From Maratus speciosus (taxonomy: Eukaryota > Arthropoda > Arachnida > Araneae > Salticidae), in contig OZ010799.1 in the NCBI GenBank assembly GCA_963932465.1, positions 162,622,761 through 162,686,760 of the forward strand: DNA of 64,000 nucleotides. The letters are read 5' to 3'. The translations under genes and the position numbers were made by a program. Under the pieces are notes generated by a model. It worked only from the letters and a program-made list of their open reading frames with translations, was not told where the DNA came from and ran no database searches. Below, one piece after another: positions 21,065-34,469 of the stretch (the first letter of the stretch is position 1; each line of letters starts with the position of its first letter).

Positions 21065-21764
21065 TTGTATATAAGGCGAATCTTTCTCTCTGGAAAAATG
21101 TCTAAGTATTAATACTGCGATGAATTTTAAAGTAAACTCTTGTTGTAAAATATAAAATTTTATTTTTTACCGTACTTTTTAGCAAAATATCGTTATTTTG
21201 GAACACTTTTCTTCTAAAACATTTCTAATTTCTCCACTTAAAGAAACAATGCTTATCAACTGACATATTTTTTTATTAAGTTCTAAACTTGATATTGAGT
21301 TCAAACTTGATATTTAGAATGGGTAATTTTTTTAATGTGTTGTGATTTTTTTATTGTTTTATTAAAAACGAATATGGATTAACAGATATTAATATAACTA
21401 TTATTTATATAACGGTATGGTAAGCCATATTTATTTAAATTTTTTATTCCCCCGTACATTGTATTTTGTGAATATGAGGTAAATAGATTTGGTATGTTTT
21501 ATAGGAAAAGACTGATCTCGAAAATAGAAAAAACAAGTAAGAAAAATCATGCGTTAAGCATAGATTATAAAATACTTTCCAACACTTCCTGAATGCTTTA
21601 ACAAGATATCGTCATTTAGGGAAATAACGTAAATAAGATAACTAAGTAAACATTTTAGAAAACGCATAAAACATTTGAAAAACTGATTTCAGCAGTTACC
21701 GCCCATAGCAAAATATGTTTTCCAGTTCTTTTGAACAGCCCTGTATTTGATCTGTAGGTTGATA
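21065..21764. other. anonymous AT-rich DNA
   Basis: Apart from the partial tRNA-repeat unit up to about 21120, only AT-rich sequence. From about 21600 the 150-175-bp module array of 22.4-23.3 kb begins. Confidence 0.4.
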
Positions 21765-22318
21765 CACTGAAAAAAATCAAGTACTCAAAAATGAGTAAAC
21801 CGATGTACTCATATCGAATTGAATATTTTTGGATCAAAAATGAACCTATGGTTTCTCTATTTTGAAACATCACATGTTATCAAACCCAAACAAACGAATA
21901 ATTTTGTACCCTGTAATGGTTCATTTCATTTTGGCGGCATAAATGATGTTTATTAATGTAAATATTAAATTATGCACAGTATTTTAAAATGATTTAAAAG
22001 TGCTTGGAAATATTACTCTTGTCATAAAAATATTCGATTTGAGTATCTTGTTAAGAATTTTGCTATTTTTCTTAATAAATAATCAATTAAGCGTTTCTTG
22101 TTAATAACTTTGAACGGGAAATAAATGTCAGTACATTTTTACTTTAATTTTTAGGGGGGGGGGCAGTACGATTCATATTTGATCACAACCATGGAATAAA
22201 AAATTAGTACATGTGTTTCTCAACTTTGAGTACATTTGGATCGGAGCAATTTTGAGTATGTGACGCATTTAAAATTGTGTACTTTTTACTCAATTTTGAG
22301 TACCCATTTTTTTCAGTG
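21765..22318. mobile_element. 554-bp MITE, CACTGAAAAAAAT ends
   Basis: Ends CACTGAAAAAAAT...ATTTTTTTCAGTG, flanked by TA (21763-21764, 22319-22320). Subterminal GAGTAC/GTACTC motifs repeat near both ends. It interrupts the module array (GTATTTGATCTGTAGG on the left). No coding capacity. Confidence 0.8.
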
Positions 22319-23460
22319 TATATATACAATATAATAGGAAAATTTAGTTTGAAAGAAAACGCCTAAGAGGTTGAAATTCTGTTTCAGCAGTTTATACTAA
22401 TACATGGAAACATACTTGAATACTTTTGTACAACCCTGTAGTTTACCTAGAACCTTTATTACACGCCACTATTTAGTTAAAATTTAATTCAAACTAAGAC
22501 ACTCTTAAAACTGCTAAAATCACATTTCCAGAAATTATAATTTATAGACAGCCATGTATCTTTACGTGACCCTGTATATCATTTTATCTATATTCTACAA
22601 ACATTTCTTAGTAAATTAACTACAGTTCAGCGAAAAAAAGCATAACTCATTTAAAAACCACCTTTAAGCGATTTGCGCCCATACCCGGTAACACTTACGA
22701 ATACTTTTGTGTAGCCCTGTATAGGAATTATATACACCATATACTATGCATAAATATAGTGAATCATAAAAGCGCATATCATAATTAAAAATGCATTTCC
22801 AGCCGTCATCGCTAATGTACAGTACTTCGGATACAATATAGTATCTGAAATATTTTATATAATGTGTCCCTGTAAATGATATATACGTATTATTCGTATG
22901 ATACATGAAATTATTTATAGTATGTAAACCTCAGCGACGTATATCAATTTCATTATACATGAAACAGATTAACATAATTAAAGTACGCAGCAAACAATTC
23001 CCTCCATCCCTATATCATTATGTATTGGAATACCTTTTTTAGCCCTGTAAATGAACAATAACTATTCTTTGCATCGCATAGTCAACAGAATGCATATTTT
23101 AGTGCGCTTCATAAATGCATATCAATTTTATTCTCTTTGAAAGCGTGCGTAATATCCTTAAAAATCATTTGAAACGATTTTTTCCCCATAGGCCGTAATG
23201 TAACGGAATACTTTTGGCTGTCTTGTAAATGAACTAAACATGCTACAAACTTCATTACAAATAGGGACCGTGCTATGGTAAACATCAATAGCATCCAAAA
23301 ATTTCAGGGCAATCCGAGTATATTTACGAGAGTTAGAGCGCGGACAGATTGCTTGACGGACAGACGGAGAGAAAAACCGAAGTCATAACCACTTTTCAAC
23401 TTTGTATCCTATATTATGGATCCTTTATTATATGAACTTAAAAAAAAATATATATTAAAG
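22319..23460. repeat. degenerate tandem modules, 136-177 bp, with GACGGACAGACGG tail
   Basis: The phrase ACTTTTGTGTAGCCCTGTA and variants recurs at about 22432, 22568, 22712, 22866, 23042 and 23219. The array ends in TTGACGGACAGACGG (23354-23368). The same phrase family occurs in the 584-bp tandem units at 54.8-56.0 kb and near 57.6 kb. No ORF of note. Confidence 0.65.
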
Positions 23461-25655
23461 CAGTTTAATCTATAACTTCCTATCAGGCGTGAAAAACACT
23501 TTATTTCAATGCTTAAATATCATATTTTATGTTTTAGTGCCAATAATTACTTGTATCATAAACGTAGAAAATGAGTTTATAATAGAAGAAAATTTAATAA
23601 TCGATTCAAAATGTCTATAATTAAATGTTTGATTAAAATCACAAAGAGAAAATGCTTACATACAATTTAAAAAAATAAATATATGAATTTGAAAAACACT
23701 AAAAATAATAATTAATATCTATAGTTGTACTATTAAACAACAACAAACTACAGATGAATAACATGCATTATTAGATTTAACAATATCTCAAAAATCTTTC
23801 CATATGTTATAAGGAATTCCTATTGTTTTATAATTTTGACAAATGTTAAATCTGAAAACATTGGTATGAAGATTTAGGATTTTAAAAAATAATTTAAAAT
23901 ATTATTAGCACTAAAAGAAAACTCTTACAAAAGTTTCACTACTGTAATATGTAAAAGTACATTTTCCCAAAGTAATGCTAATTTCTAATCTGAAACAATT
24001 TCTTAATATCATAATAATCGAATCTCTAAATAATCTATGAGTGTTAGTAATTAGAAAACAGTAAGATGCCGAAAAAAAACCTCCATATCCTTGTCGCAAC
24101 ACATTTTCAATCTCAAGTAACTGAAAATTGATGTTTTCATTAATTTCCCTATGAATGTAATCATAAATCAGTCTCTGTGCAGCTTTTTTTTTTTTCAAGC
24201 GATGACAGATTAAGATATTTTCATTCACCTTATCGAATAGGAAAATTTTGACAAACAACAGATAATACAATAACAGATCAGTCTCTTATTAATATAACAT
24301 AAAACTATTTAACTCATAACACATCAGGAATAAAATATTTAAATTAAATAACTTACGTTTATGTTTCTATAATAATATCCGTATATCCTAATTTGGCAGC
24401 TGTCATTCTCTTATCTTAAAAAAAACTATTGTAGAAGTGCCGATGTTCTAAACTAAACAGTGACGTAACTTCCTGGCTTCCCGCGTTTTCCCTTATTTTT
24501 TTTCTGTGGTTATATCTCGCGCAGACGATTTTGGCACAATAGATTTGGAACTCAAATGCGCAATGAAAGTGTCTTTATTTAAAATTTTCTATTTGAAGAA
24601 TTTTCCAATGTATTTTACCGTTTCTTTTTATCAGTACCAAATATTTATGTTAAAATGTATTGTAAAGTTTCTTTTTTGTAAATAATAATAATAATAATAA
24701 TATTCATAATTAGAGTTTATTCGATAAAACATTGTTTAAATTTTTAAAATGTGTAAAAATCAATTTAATGGTAATAATGAACCCCAAGCCCCTCTTTTTA
24801 AAGTAAAGTTTGTTTCACACGTTTTTTGTAAAATAAAACAATTTGTAAAATAACTTTTTTAAGTCATATCTCTAAAATACAAATTTGGAATACGAATAAT
24901 TAATTATATCATAGGTTTTGCATAAATTTTGTGTATTTCTTTTATTTTTGGAAAATGTTAATTTTATTTAAAAAGTCTGAAAGAAGTAGAATTTTTGAAA
25001 AAATAGTTACTTAAAATAGTTAAACACTAAACGGAAAAAATATGACTTGAATGCAAATTATAAAGCAAGAAATGCATATATGACTAAACTCTGAAGACTC
25101 TTTCTACGTGCTCATTAAAAGCTGCAGACTTAACTGTAATAGAAAATTTTTAGTTTGAAACCACAGAAGTGTTTCGAATACCACTGGTTGGCAAAAAAAG
25201 AAAATAAAAATTCCTCCCTGTAAACTTAATATGTAAAGTGTACAGATTTAATACTCCTAATTCTAAATATGTTATCCAAATTGCTCCAGCACTTACCATT
25301 TTTCCGAGAAACACTTTTATAATAATAACAATCAGTGAGGGATTATTATATTAAATTGCAATGCTAGATAAAATTGAAATCATGAAAAAAGTGTACTTTC
25401 ATTGTCATAGATATCAAATTGATAAAATATAGCATGAAAATTTAGTTTATTAACGCTTGTATATAACACTTTATATATTATGTCCCATCCTCCTTTCGTA
25501 ACAGAATTTACCATTTGCTATACACTAATATATTCTCATTCCTTATGCCGCTGTAACTCGGGACTGTTTAAAATACCGTTTAAAATATTTCTCTTCATTT
25601 TCAAAGATTTTAAAAGTTCATATTTTTGTCGCACTACGACTTACAATATGGTGTT
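23461..25655. other. anonymous AT-rich DNA
   Basis: Contains an AAT microsatellite at about 24680-24700. The 119-codon minus frame (23911-24270) has no recognisable domain and its length is not beyond chance at this composition. A splice-donor-like ACgtaagt on the minus strand at 24352-24358 has no convincing open exon upstream. Confidence 0.4.
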
Positions 25656-25920
25656 TTTTTTGTCACATATGTGACGTGATGTACGTTACATGCAATGACA
25701 TAACAATGACGTCACAAATTTTAAACTGCTAGAAAAATATAATTTTGCAGTAAATAATATGATTTGAAGAATTTTCGTAATATTTTAAAGTTTTCTAAGA
25801 AGTTCACATCTCAGTCACAATGTGACATCACTGAGTGGTGGCATTTTGGTCACAGATGTGACGTGACCACAGTGACCTACAGTGACGTCACAACGACGTC
25901 ACCGTGACCATGCATGCTAT
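25656..25920. repeat. GTGACGTCA-rich degenerate repeat, inverted right copy
   Basis: CACATATGTGACGTGAT, AATGACGTCACAAA, CAGTGACGTCACAACGACGTC and similar blocks. It is the reverse complement of the start of the tract at 20026, some 5.8 kb away. Confidence 0.7.
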
Positions 25921-26380
25921 GAGGGCAATAGTTCGTGAGACATTACATATTTTTCTAATTTGTCGATGTCTTTGGCGCCAAAATCTCAAATTTTCGAACG
26001 TTAAATTCTAAAAATACATCCGTTACCATAGCAACGGAAAAAAATTAAATTGGGTAATTTTGTTAATCAATTCTTTTGGTTAAATAATTAAAACAGTTGT
26101 ATGAGTTAGAAAAAAAATTACAAACGCCTCGAAAACTAAAATTTTTAAAAATTGGTATTTTTTCGCTATACTAATACAATGCCAAAATATATGCTATTGT
26201 GCCATTTATTTCAACCCTAACGGTGCAAAGGATTTTTATTGCAAACCGTGCCAATCATTAAGATTTGCTGTTTATTGAATGTGAATATTTTTCATAAGTA
26301 TTATTTAATAGTAGCATCGCAAAACATCTTATTTTGTTATTTTTCGAATAGAAAATATTTATTATTAAATTATAACTTAC
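25921..26380. other. anonymous AT-rich DNA
   Basis: Nothing recognised. Confidence 0.4.
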
Positions 26381-26441
26381 ATTAGTTGCTGACACTGACA
26401 TGGAGTTTTTACCATTTGGCAGTTTCTTGATGATGAGGAAG
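26381..26441 (-). CDS. candidate 61-bp internal exon, host gene unknown
   Basis: On the minus strand an acceptor (TGATTTTATTACAG) is followed by 61 bp and a strong donor (AAT|GTAAGTTAT). After one base that completes a codon, the exon is open for 20 codons, FLIIKKLPNGKNSMSVSATN, and ends in phase 0; one other frame meets TAA. Local base composition is less AT-rich than the flanks. No partner exon with matching phase was found within the window, so it would have to lie in introns longer than about 26 kb on one side. I do not recognise the protein. Chance splice motifs around a short open stretch remain possible. Confidence 0.3.
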
Positions 26442-26923
26442 CTGTAATAAAATCATTTCATAACTTAGGAATTATAAAAATGTTGTGTTAAAAAAACCAT
26501 GAACGTCTTCATTCAAAAAATGAAACGTTTGCTCTTTATTGCAATGATATTACGTACACAACGCAGCTTTTTCAAATGTTTCATTTCATTTTGCTCTAAT
26601 TATTATGCTTGGCGACAACGGTGTGGGTACAACTGAAAAATTCCAAAACTATTACTGATTTTATTTAAAATACATAGGAAAAAGTTTAAATAAGAAATAA
26701 ATATTGTAAAACGTAAAAGTTTAATTTAAATATGAAAGCAACATTTGTACTGCTTAAAAACGTTTTCATTTTCAAATGTTTAAATTGAAAAAATATTTTG
26801 CAATTTGTCCTTTGCTCCTGGATAAAAAGAAAAAATGGGTAATTTATGTTAGCCAAGCACAAATCTCGCCAATAGAATTTTTTAAATCGCAAATACCAGC
26901 ACTTACATTTTTACTCATCATCA
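26442..26923. other. anonymous AT-rich DNA
   Basis: No feature seen. Confidence 0.4.
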
Positions 26924-29900
26924 TCTACTACATATATAAAACGTAAATAGTTATTTCATTTCGATTGGCTATAACTCAGGCTCCACTGAACGGAATTTTG
27001 TAGAACCTATACTGTTAGTTAGGTAATTTGTTTTAGAAAAGTTTTAATGTAAAAAGATAGCTATTTACAGCGTTGCTTAGTGATAGCTCATGGAGTTTTA
27101 GAGCTAGGTGAACCCGATTATGAAAGATTATCTTTTATTTAAAGTTCTACTGAATGGATTTTGATGCTATACGGGAAAGTTCTCAGTAGTGTAGTAAAAA
27201 CAATAGGCTTTACGCTATATGCAGGAAGTATATACTAGAGAATATATATGCTAAGCTATGGTAGGTGTGCAGATTTTCTTAAAAAATCCAGAGGGTAACG
27301 TAGACCTACCTATAGATCCCTGAGAGTTCTATAATCTGGTTAACGCGATTGTGAAATATATATTTAAATTTAACTACCTATAATATACATAAAACGCAAA
27401 GAGAAATTTCGTTCCGGCTGATTAGAACTTGAGTTCTGCTGAATAGATTTTGATGGGACTTAATTTTAGATAATTTTTCAGAAAAGATTTAATATATCAT
27501 ATCGTTTTGCGTTGCTTAGTTAAATAATTATGGAGGAAAATTCAAAATCGGATGAACACGATTATGAAAGATTGACTTTTTTAAAGGTTCTGCAGAATGG
27601 ATTTTGATGGGACTTAAACTGTTAATTAGACAATTTTTAGGGAATCTTTTGGTACATTTGCCAGTTTAAAAGATTCTACTAAGTGGATTTTGGTGGAACT
27701 TGCTCGGTTAGTTAGTAGTTCCGGAACTGTTTTAGTATAAAACACACATCGTTCTAGGTTTCTTGGTTATAGAATTTTAGCGGAGAGTTTTATAATCTGA
27801 TTAACGCGATTATGAAAGATATATTTAAATTTAACTACCTATAATATACATAAAATGCAAAGAGAAATTTCGTTCCGGCCGATTCGAACTTGAGTTCGGC
27901 TGAATAGATTTTGATGGGACTTACATTTTTAGATAATTTTTCAGAAAAGATTTTAGTGTATCATATCGTTTTGCGTTGCTTAGATACATAATTTTGGAGG
28001 AAAATTCAAAATCGGAACAAACGATCATGAAAGATTGACTTTTTTAAAGGTTCTGCAGAATGGATTTTGATGGTACCTATATTGTTAATTAGACAATTTT
28101 TAGGGAAGCTTTTGGTACTTTTGCAAAGATTCTGCTAAGTGGATTTCGGTGGAACTTGCTCGGTTAGTTAGTTTTTCCGGAACTGTTTTAGTATAAAACA
28201 CATATCGTTCTAGGTTTCTTGGTTATAGTATTTTAGCGGAGAGTTTTATAATCTGGTTAACGCGATTATGAAAGATATATTTAAATTTAACTACCTATAA
28301 TATACATAAAATGCAAAGAGAAATTTCGTTTCGGCTGATTAGAACTTGAGTTCGGCTGAATAGATTTTGATGGGACTTACATTTTTAGATAATTTTTTAG
28401 AAAAGATTTTAGTATATCATATCGTTTTGCGTTGCTTAGATACATAATTATGGAGGAAAATTCAAAATTGGAAGAAACGATCATGAAAGATTGACTTTTT
28501 TAAAGGTTCTGCAGAATGGATTTTGTGGGTACCTATATTGTTAATTAGACAATTTTTAGGGAAGCTTTTGGTACTTTTGCAAAGATTCTGCTAAGTGGAT
28601 TTCGGTGGAACTTGCTCGGTTAGTTAGTTTTTCCGGAACTGTTTTAGTATAAAACACATATCGTTCTAGGTTTCTTGGTTATAGTATTTTAGCGGAGAGA
28701 TTTATAACCTGGTTAACGCGATTATGAAAGATATATTTAAATTTAACTACCTATAATATACATAAAATGCAAAGAGAAATTTCGTTCCGGCTGATTAGAA
28801 CTTGAGTTCGGCTGAATACATTTTGATGGGACTTACATTTTTAGATAATTTTTCAGAAAAGATTTTAGTATATCATATCGTTTTGCGTTGCTTAGATACA
28901 TAATTATGGAGGAAAATTCAAAATCGGAAGAAACGATCATGAAAGATTGACTTTTTTAAAGGTTCTGCAGAATGGATTTTGATGGTACCTATATTGTTAA
29001 TTAGACAATTTTTAGGGAAGCTTTTGGTACTTTTGCAAAGATTCTGCTAAGTGGATTTCGGTGGAACTTGCTCGGTTAGTTAGTTTTTCCGGAACTGTTT
29101 TAGTATAAAACACATATCGTTCTAGGTTTCTTGGTTATAGTATTTTAGCGGAGAGTTTTATAATCTGGTTAACGCGATTATGAAAGATATATTTAAATTT
29201 AACTACCTATAATATACATAAAATGCAAAGAGAAATTTCGTTCCGGCTGATTAGAACTTGAGTTCGGCTGAATACATTTTGATGGGACTTACATTTTTAG
29301 ATAATTTTTCAGAAAAGATTTTAGTATATCATATCGTTTTGCGTTGCTTAGATACATAATTATGGAGGAAAATTCAAAATTGGAAGAAACGATCATGAAA
29401 GATTGACTTTTTTAAAGGTTCTGCAGAATGGATTTTGTGGGTACCTATATTGTTAATTAGACAATTTTTAGGGAAGCTTTTGGTACTTTTGCAAAGATTC
29501 TGCTAAGTGGATTTCGGTGGAACTTGCTCGGTTAGTTAGTTTTTCCGGAACTGTTTTAGTATAAAACACATATCGTTCTAGGTTTCTTGGTTATAGTATT
29601 TTAGCGGAGAGTTTTATAACCTGGTTAACGCGATTATGAAAGATATATTTAAATTTAACTACCTATAATATACATAAAATGCAAAGAGAAATTTCGTTCC
29701 GGCTGATTAGAACTTGAGTTCGGCTGAATACATTTTGATGGGACTTACATTTTTAGATAATTTTTCAGAAAAGATTTTAGTATATCATATCGTTTTGCGT
29801 TGCTTAGATACATAATTATGGAGGAAAATTCAAAATCGGAAGAAACGATCATGAAAGATTGACTTTTTTAAAGGTTCTGCAGAATGGATTTTGATGGTAC

Positions 29901-32726
29901 CTATATTGTTAATTAGACAATTTTTAGGGAAGCTTTTGGTACTTTTGCAAAGATTCTGCTAAGTGGATTTCGGTGGAACTTGCTCGGTTAGTTAGTTTTT
30001 CCGGAACTGTTTTAGTATAAAACACATATCGTTCTAGGTTTCTTGGTTATAGTATTTTAGCGGAGAGTTTTATAATCTGGTTAACGCGATTATGAAAGAT
30101 ATATTTAAATTTAACTACCTATAATATACATAAAATGCAAAGAGAAATTTCGTTCCGGCCGATTCGAACTTGAGTTCGGCTGAATAGATTTTGATGGGAC
30201 TTACATTTTTAGATAATTTTTCAGAAAAGATTTTAGTATATCATATCGTTTTGCGTTGCTTAGATACATAATTTTGGAGGAAAATTCAAAATCGGAACAA
30301 ACGATCATGACAGATTGACTTTTTTAAAGGTTTCTGCAGAATGGATTTTGATGGTACCTATATTGTTAATTAGACAATTTTTAGGGAAGCTTTTGGTACT
30401 TTTGCAAAGATTCTGCTAAGTGGATTTCGGTGGAACTTGCTCGGTTAGTTAGTTTTTCCGGAACTGTTTTAGTATAAAACACATATCGTTCTAGGTTTCT
30501 TGGTTATAGTATTTTAGCGGAGAGTTTTATAATCTGGTTAACGCGATTATGAAAGATATATTTAAATTTAACTACCTATAATATACATAAAATGCAAAGA
30601 GAAATTTCGTTTCGGCTGATTAGAACTTGAGTTCGGCTGAATAGATTTTGATGGGACTTACATTTTTAGATAATTTTTCAGAAAAGATTTTAGTATATCA
30701 TATCGTTTTGCGTTGCTTAGATACATAATTATGGAGGAAAATTCAAAATTGGAAGAAACGATCATGAAAGATTGACTTTTTTAAAGGTTCTGCAGAATGG
30801 ATTTTGTGGGTACCTCTATTGTTAATTAGACAATTTTTAGGGAAGCTTTTGGTACTTTTGCAAAGATTCTGCTAAGTGGATTTCGGTGGAACTTGCTCGG
30901 TTAGTTAGTTTTTCCGGAACTGTTTTAGTATAAAACACATATCGTTCTAGGTTTCTTGGTTATAGTATTTTAGCGGAGAGTTTTATAACCTGGTTAACGC
31001 GATTATGAAAGATATATTTAAATTTAACTACCTATAATATACATAAAATGCAAAGAGAAATTTCATTCCGGCTGATTAGAACTTGAGTTCGGCTGAATAG
31101 ATTTTGATGGGACTTACATTTTTAGATAATTTTTCAGAAAAGATTTTAGTATATCATATCGTTTTGCGTTGCTGAGATACATAATTATGGAGGAAAATTC
31201 AAAATCGGAAGAAACGATCATGAAAGATTGACTTTTTTAAAGGTTCTGCAGAATGGATTTTGATGGTACCTATATTGTTAATTAGACAATTTTTAGGGAA
31301 GCTTTTGGTACTTTTGCAAAGATTCTGCTAAGTGGATTTCATTGGAACTTGCTCGGTTAGTTAGTTTTTCCGGAACTGTTTTAGTATAAAACACATATCG
31401 TTCTAGGTTTCTTGGTTATAGTATTTTAGCGGAGAGTTTTATAATCTGGTTAACGCGATTATGAAAGATATATTTAAATTTAACTACCTATAATATACAT
31501 AAAATGCAAAGAGAAATTTCGTTCCGGCTGATTAGAACTTGAGTTCGGCTGAATAGATTTTGATGGGACTTACATTTTTAGATATTTTTTCAGAAAAGAT
31601 TTTAGTATATCATATCGTTTTGCGTTACTTAGATACATAATTATGGAGGAAAATTCAAAATCGGAAGAAACGATCATGAAAGATTGACTTTTTTAAAGGT
31701 TCTGCAGAATGGATTTTGATGGTACCTATATTGTTAATTAGACAATTTTTAGGGAAGCTTTTGGTACTTTTGCAAAGATTCTGCTAAGTGTTTTTTGGTG
31801 GAACTTGCTCGGTTAGTTAGTTTTTCCGGAACTGTTTTAGTATAAAACACATATCGTTCTAGGTTTCTTGGTTATAGTATTTTAGCGGAGAGTTTTATAA
31901 TCTGGTTAACGCGATTATGAAAGATATATTTAAATTTAACTACCTATAATATACATAAAATGCAAAGAGAAATTTCGTTCCGGCCGATTAGAACTTGAGT
32001 TCGGCTGAATAGATTTTGATGGGACTTACATTTTTAGATAATTTTTCAGAAAAGATTTTAGTATATCATATCGTTTTGCGTTGCTTAGATACATAATTAT
32101 GGAGGAAAATTCAAAATCGGAAGAAACGATCATGAAAGATTGACTTTTTTAAAAGTTCTGCAGAATGGATTTTGATGGTACATATATTGTTAATTAGACA
32201 ATTTTTAGAGAAGCTTTTGGTACTTTTGCAAAGATTCTGCTAAGTGGATTTCGGTGGAACTTGCTCGGTTAGTTAGTTTTTCAGGAACTGTTTTAGTATA
32301 AAACACATATCGTTCTATGTTGCTTGGTTATAGAATTTTGGCTGAAAGTTCTAGAATCAGGTGAACCCAATTATGAAAGATTAGCCTTTTAAATAGGTTC
32401 TGTTGGTCGGATTCTGATGAGAATTGCATTGATACATTTTCAGAGGAAGGGTTTTAGTATATTACATATTGTTCTATTGTATTTTAACAAACTCTACAGT
32501 AATGGATCAACTAAATAAGTTGGTCCTTAACAGCGCAAATTTTATCTGTCTCAATAGAAGATATTATAGCATAATGGCGTCCATATCGTTTGTAGCAATT
32601 CGGATGGACATTCCAGGTAAGTATCCATATTGCTTTCAAACGCATGATCAAATTCACTGATATATTTCGTTTGATTAAAGGTTTGTTTAGAAACACCGAC
32701 CCACGTAGCGGGCGAAGGCTGCTAGT
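26924..32726 (+). mobile_element. Helitron-like element carrying a 456-bp satellite
   Basis: Starts TCTACTACATATATAAAACG and ends GCGGGCGAAGGCTGCTAGT, resembling the ends at 8379-9649. The preceding base is A and the last base after CTAG is T, as Helitrons require. Unique ends (26924-27100 and 32345-32726) enclose a satellite array. There is no Rep/helicase. The 3' unique part has a 63-codon frame (32469-32660) ending near a donor-like CAGGTAAGT, not recognisable. The superfamily call is inference from ends and architecture. Confidence 0.4.
27370..32345 (+). repeat. satellite array, eleven 456-bp units
   Basis: The landmark GAGAAATTTCGTTCCGGC occurs at 27401, 27862, 28318, 28774, 29230, 29686, 30142, 30599, 31055, 31511 and 31967. 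Spacing is 456 bp except 461 for the first, divergent unit and 457 once (an extra T near 30331). Inner units are nearly identical. Each unit contains about three related submodules of 80-160 bp built on TCTGCTGAATGGATTTTGATG. Diagnostic variants (GAACAAACG in units 27862 and 30142; GTGGGTACC in 28318, 29230 and 30599) show higher-order structure. Confidence 0.95.
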
Positions 32727-32730
32727 ATAT

Positions 32731-34163
32731 ATATATATGCAGTTTCTTCAAAGTGAATTTTATATAATGTATTTTTCAAAATTGTCATCTTATATTTATG
32801 TTTCTTTAACTTCAAGATATCCTTCAGCCGTAATTTTTATATATTATATGCTTTAAGTTAAAATATTTTTCCTAAACAGTCTCTCTTTATGGTTTCTTTG
32901 AACTCTTTCATGAGATTTATTTCGATAGATCTAATAAAAATATCAGTGCACTAGGGAAACGTTTCTTTAGATATGCAGTATAAATATAAAATATGTAACA
33001 GTGAAATAATTTTGGCAGTCTGAGTTTTACAATTTTAAATATTTATAGTGTGAAAATTAGACTTACACTACTATAAATGAGAAAAAAATCCACATATATG
33101 ATTTGTATGTTTATAATATTCAATTTAAATTATTGATATTTCTATTTTGGTGTTATATACTCATTAATTCTCTCTTTATAAGGTAATAGACATCAAATGT
33201 TACAAACATCCACATATATATAAATAAGTACATAAAATAAAAGATATATTATATATGCAGTATTTGCAACGTGAATTTTATATAATGTATTTTTAAGGTA
33301 ACTTAAAATTGTCATCCTATATTTATATTAGTTTAACTTCAACATATCTTTCAGTCGCTATCTTTATATACGAGTATTCGAATTAAGATAAAATACATCT
33401 TCTAAAAGGTCTCTCTTTATGTTTGTCTTTAACTCTTTCAAAGGATTTTTTGAATAAATCTAGTAAAATTACAGTGCACTAGGGAAACGTTGTTTTTGAT
33501 ATCCAGTACAAAGATAAAATATGTAAGTGTGAAATAATTTTATAAAAGTAATTTTTACAATTTTAAGTATTTACATAAAAAAAAATAGATTTATACTACT
33601 ATAAATGAGAATAAAATGCATATATCATTTGTAAGTAAATGTTATTCAATTTAAATTATTGATATTTCTATTTTAGTGCTATATGCCTACTTAATTTCAA
33701 CTTTATAAAATAATAAACTTGAAATGTAACAAACATCCGCAAATAAACAAATAAATATATATATATGCAGTTCCTTCGTGAATTTAATGTATTTTTCGGA
33801 AACTTTTAAAATTGTCATCTTATATTTATGTTTGATTAACTTCAAGATATCCTTCAGCCGTAATTTTTTTTATATTATACGCTTTAAGATAAAATGCATC
33901 ATCTAAAAGGTCTATCTTTATTATTTATATATCTATATCTATATCTTATATCTATCTCTATTTTTCCTTTAACTCTTTCATGGGATTTTTTGAATAGATT
34001 TAATAAAAATATCAATGCTCTAGGGAAATGTTGCTTTAGATATTCAGTAGAAAGTTAAAATACATAATTGGGAATTAATTTTGAAAAACAGATTTTATCA
34101 ATTTTACATATTTACATTGTAAAAAATAGATTTGCACTTCCAGAAATGAGAATAAAATGCATA
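32731..34163 (+). repeat. R2 ~515-bp repeats, copies C, D and E
   Basis: Head-to-tail copies start at GCAG 32739, 33257 and 33767 (spacing 518 and 510). Shared blocks are AACGTGAATTTTATATAATG, AAAATTGTCATCTTATATTT, CACTAGGGAAACGTT, ACTATAAATGAGAA and GTGCTATATGCCTACTTAAT. A TATCTA microsatellite lies in copy E near 33940-33965. Copy E stops at 34163, where another sequence is inserted. Confidence 0.9.
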
Positions 34164-34469
34164 TACTGGGTGCATAGGAGTGTTCCTTTAACCTGAAAAT
34201 ACTTGCGAACAGAGAGAGCTACAGCTATGAATATGAAGTAATGGTATAGTAAAGCGACTAGGCCTGACGTAATGGAAACGACAACAGCGCCCCCTATTGG
34301 TGAAATTTGGAAGATAGCCATTGCAAATCGAAAACGAAAAGAGATAGAACAAAACTTCAAATTAGTAAGTTTTAGAGCATCAATTAATTACTACAAAACG
34401 ACATTTGGTTCACACGTATAAGATAAATCCTCTCCTGTATACCCGAAAATGTCCAAAAAAGATATATAT
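34164..34469. mobile_element. unassigned ~300-bp insertion in R2
   Basis: It replaces the end of R2 copy E and the start of copy F. It begins TACTGGGTGCATAGGAGTG and ends near CCGAAAATGTCCAAAA. It contains CAGCGCCCCCTATTGG, a phrase type common in arthropod repeats. The plus strand reads NFKLVSFRASINYYKTTFG in one frame, which looks coding-like but is not recognised. Probably a transposon fragment. Confidence 0.35.

Noticed and set aside
23911..24270. 119-codon minus frame
   Set aside because: No family resemblance; a frame of this length is expected by chance in 64 kb on six frames.
24352..24420. Second minus-strand exon partner for 26381-26441
   Set aside because: The donor is good, but every phase compatible with the upstream exon meets a stop.
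27370..32345. Tandem gene array or CRISPR
   Set aside because: Units of 456 bp have no long open frame and no spacers; satellite DNA.
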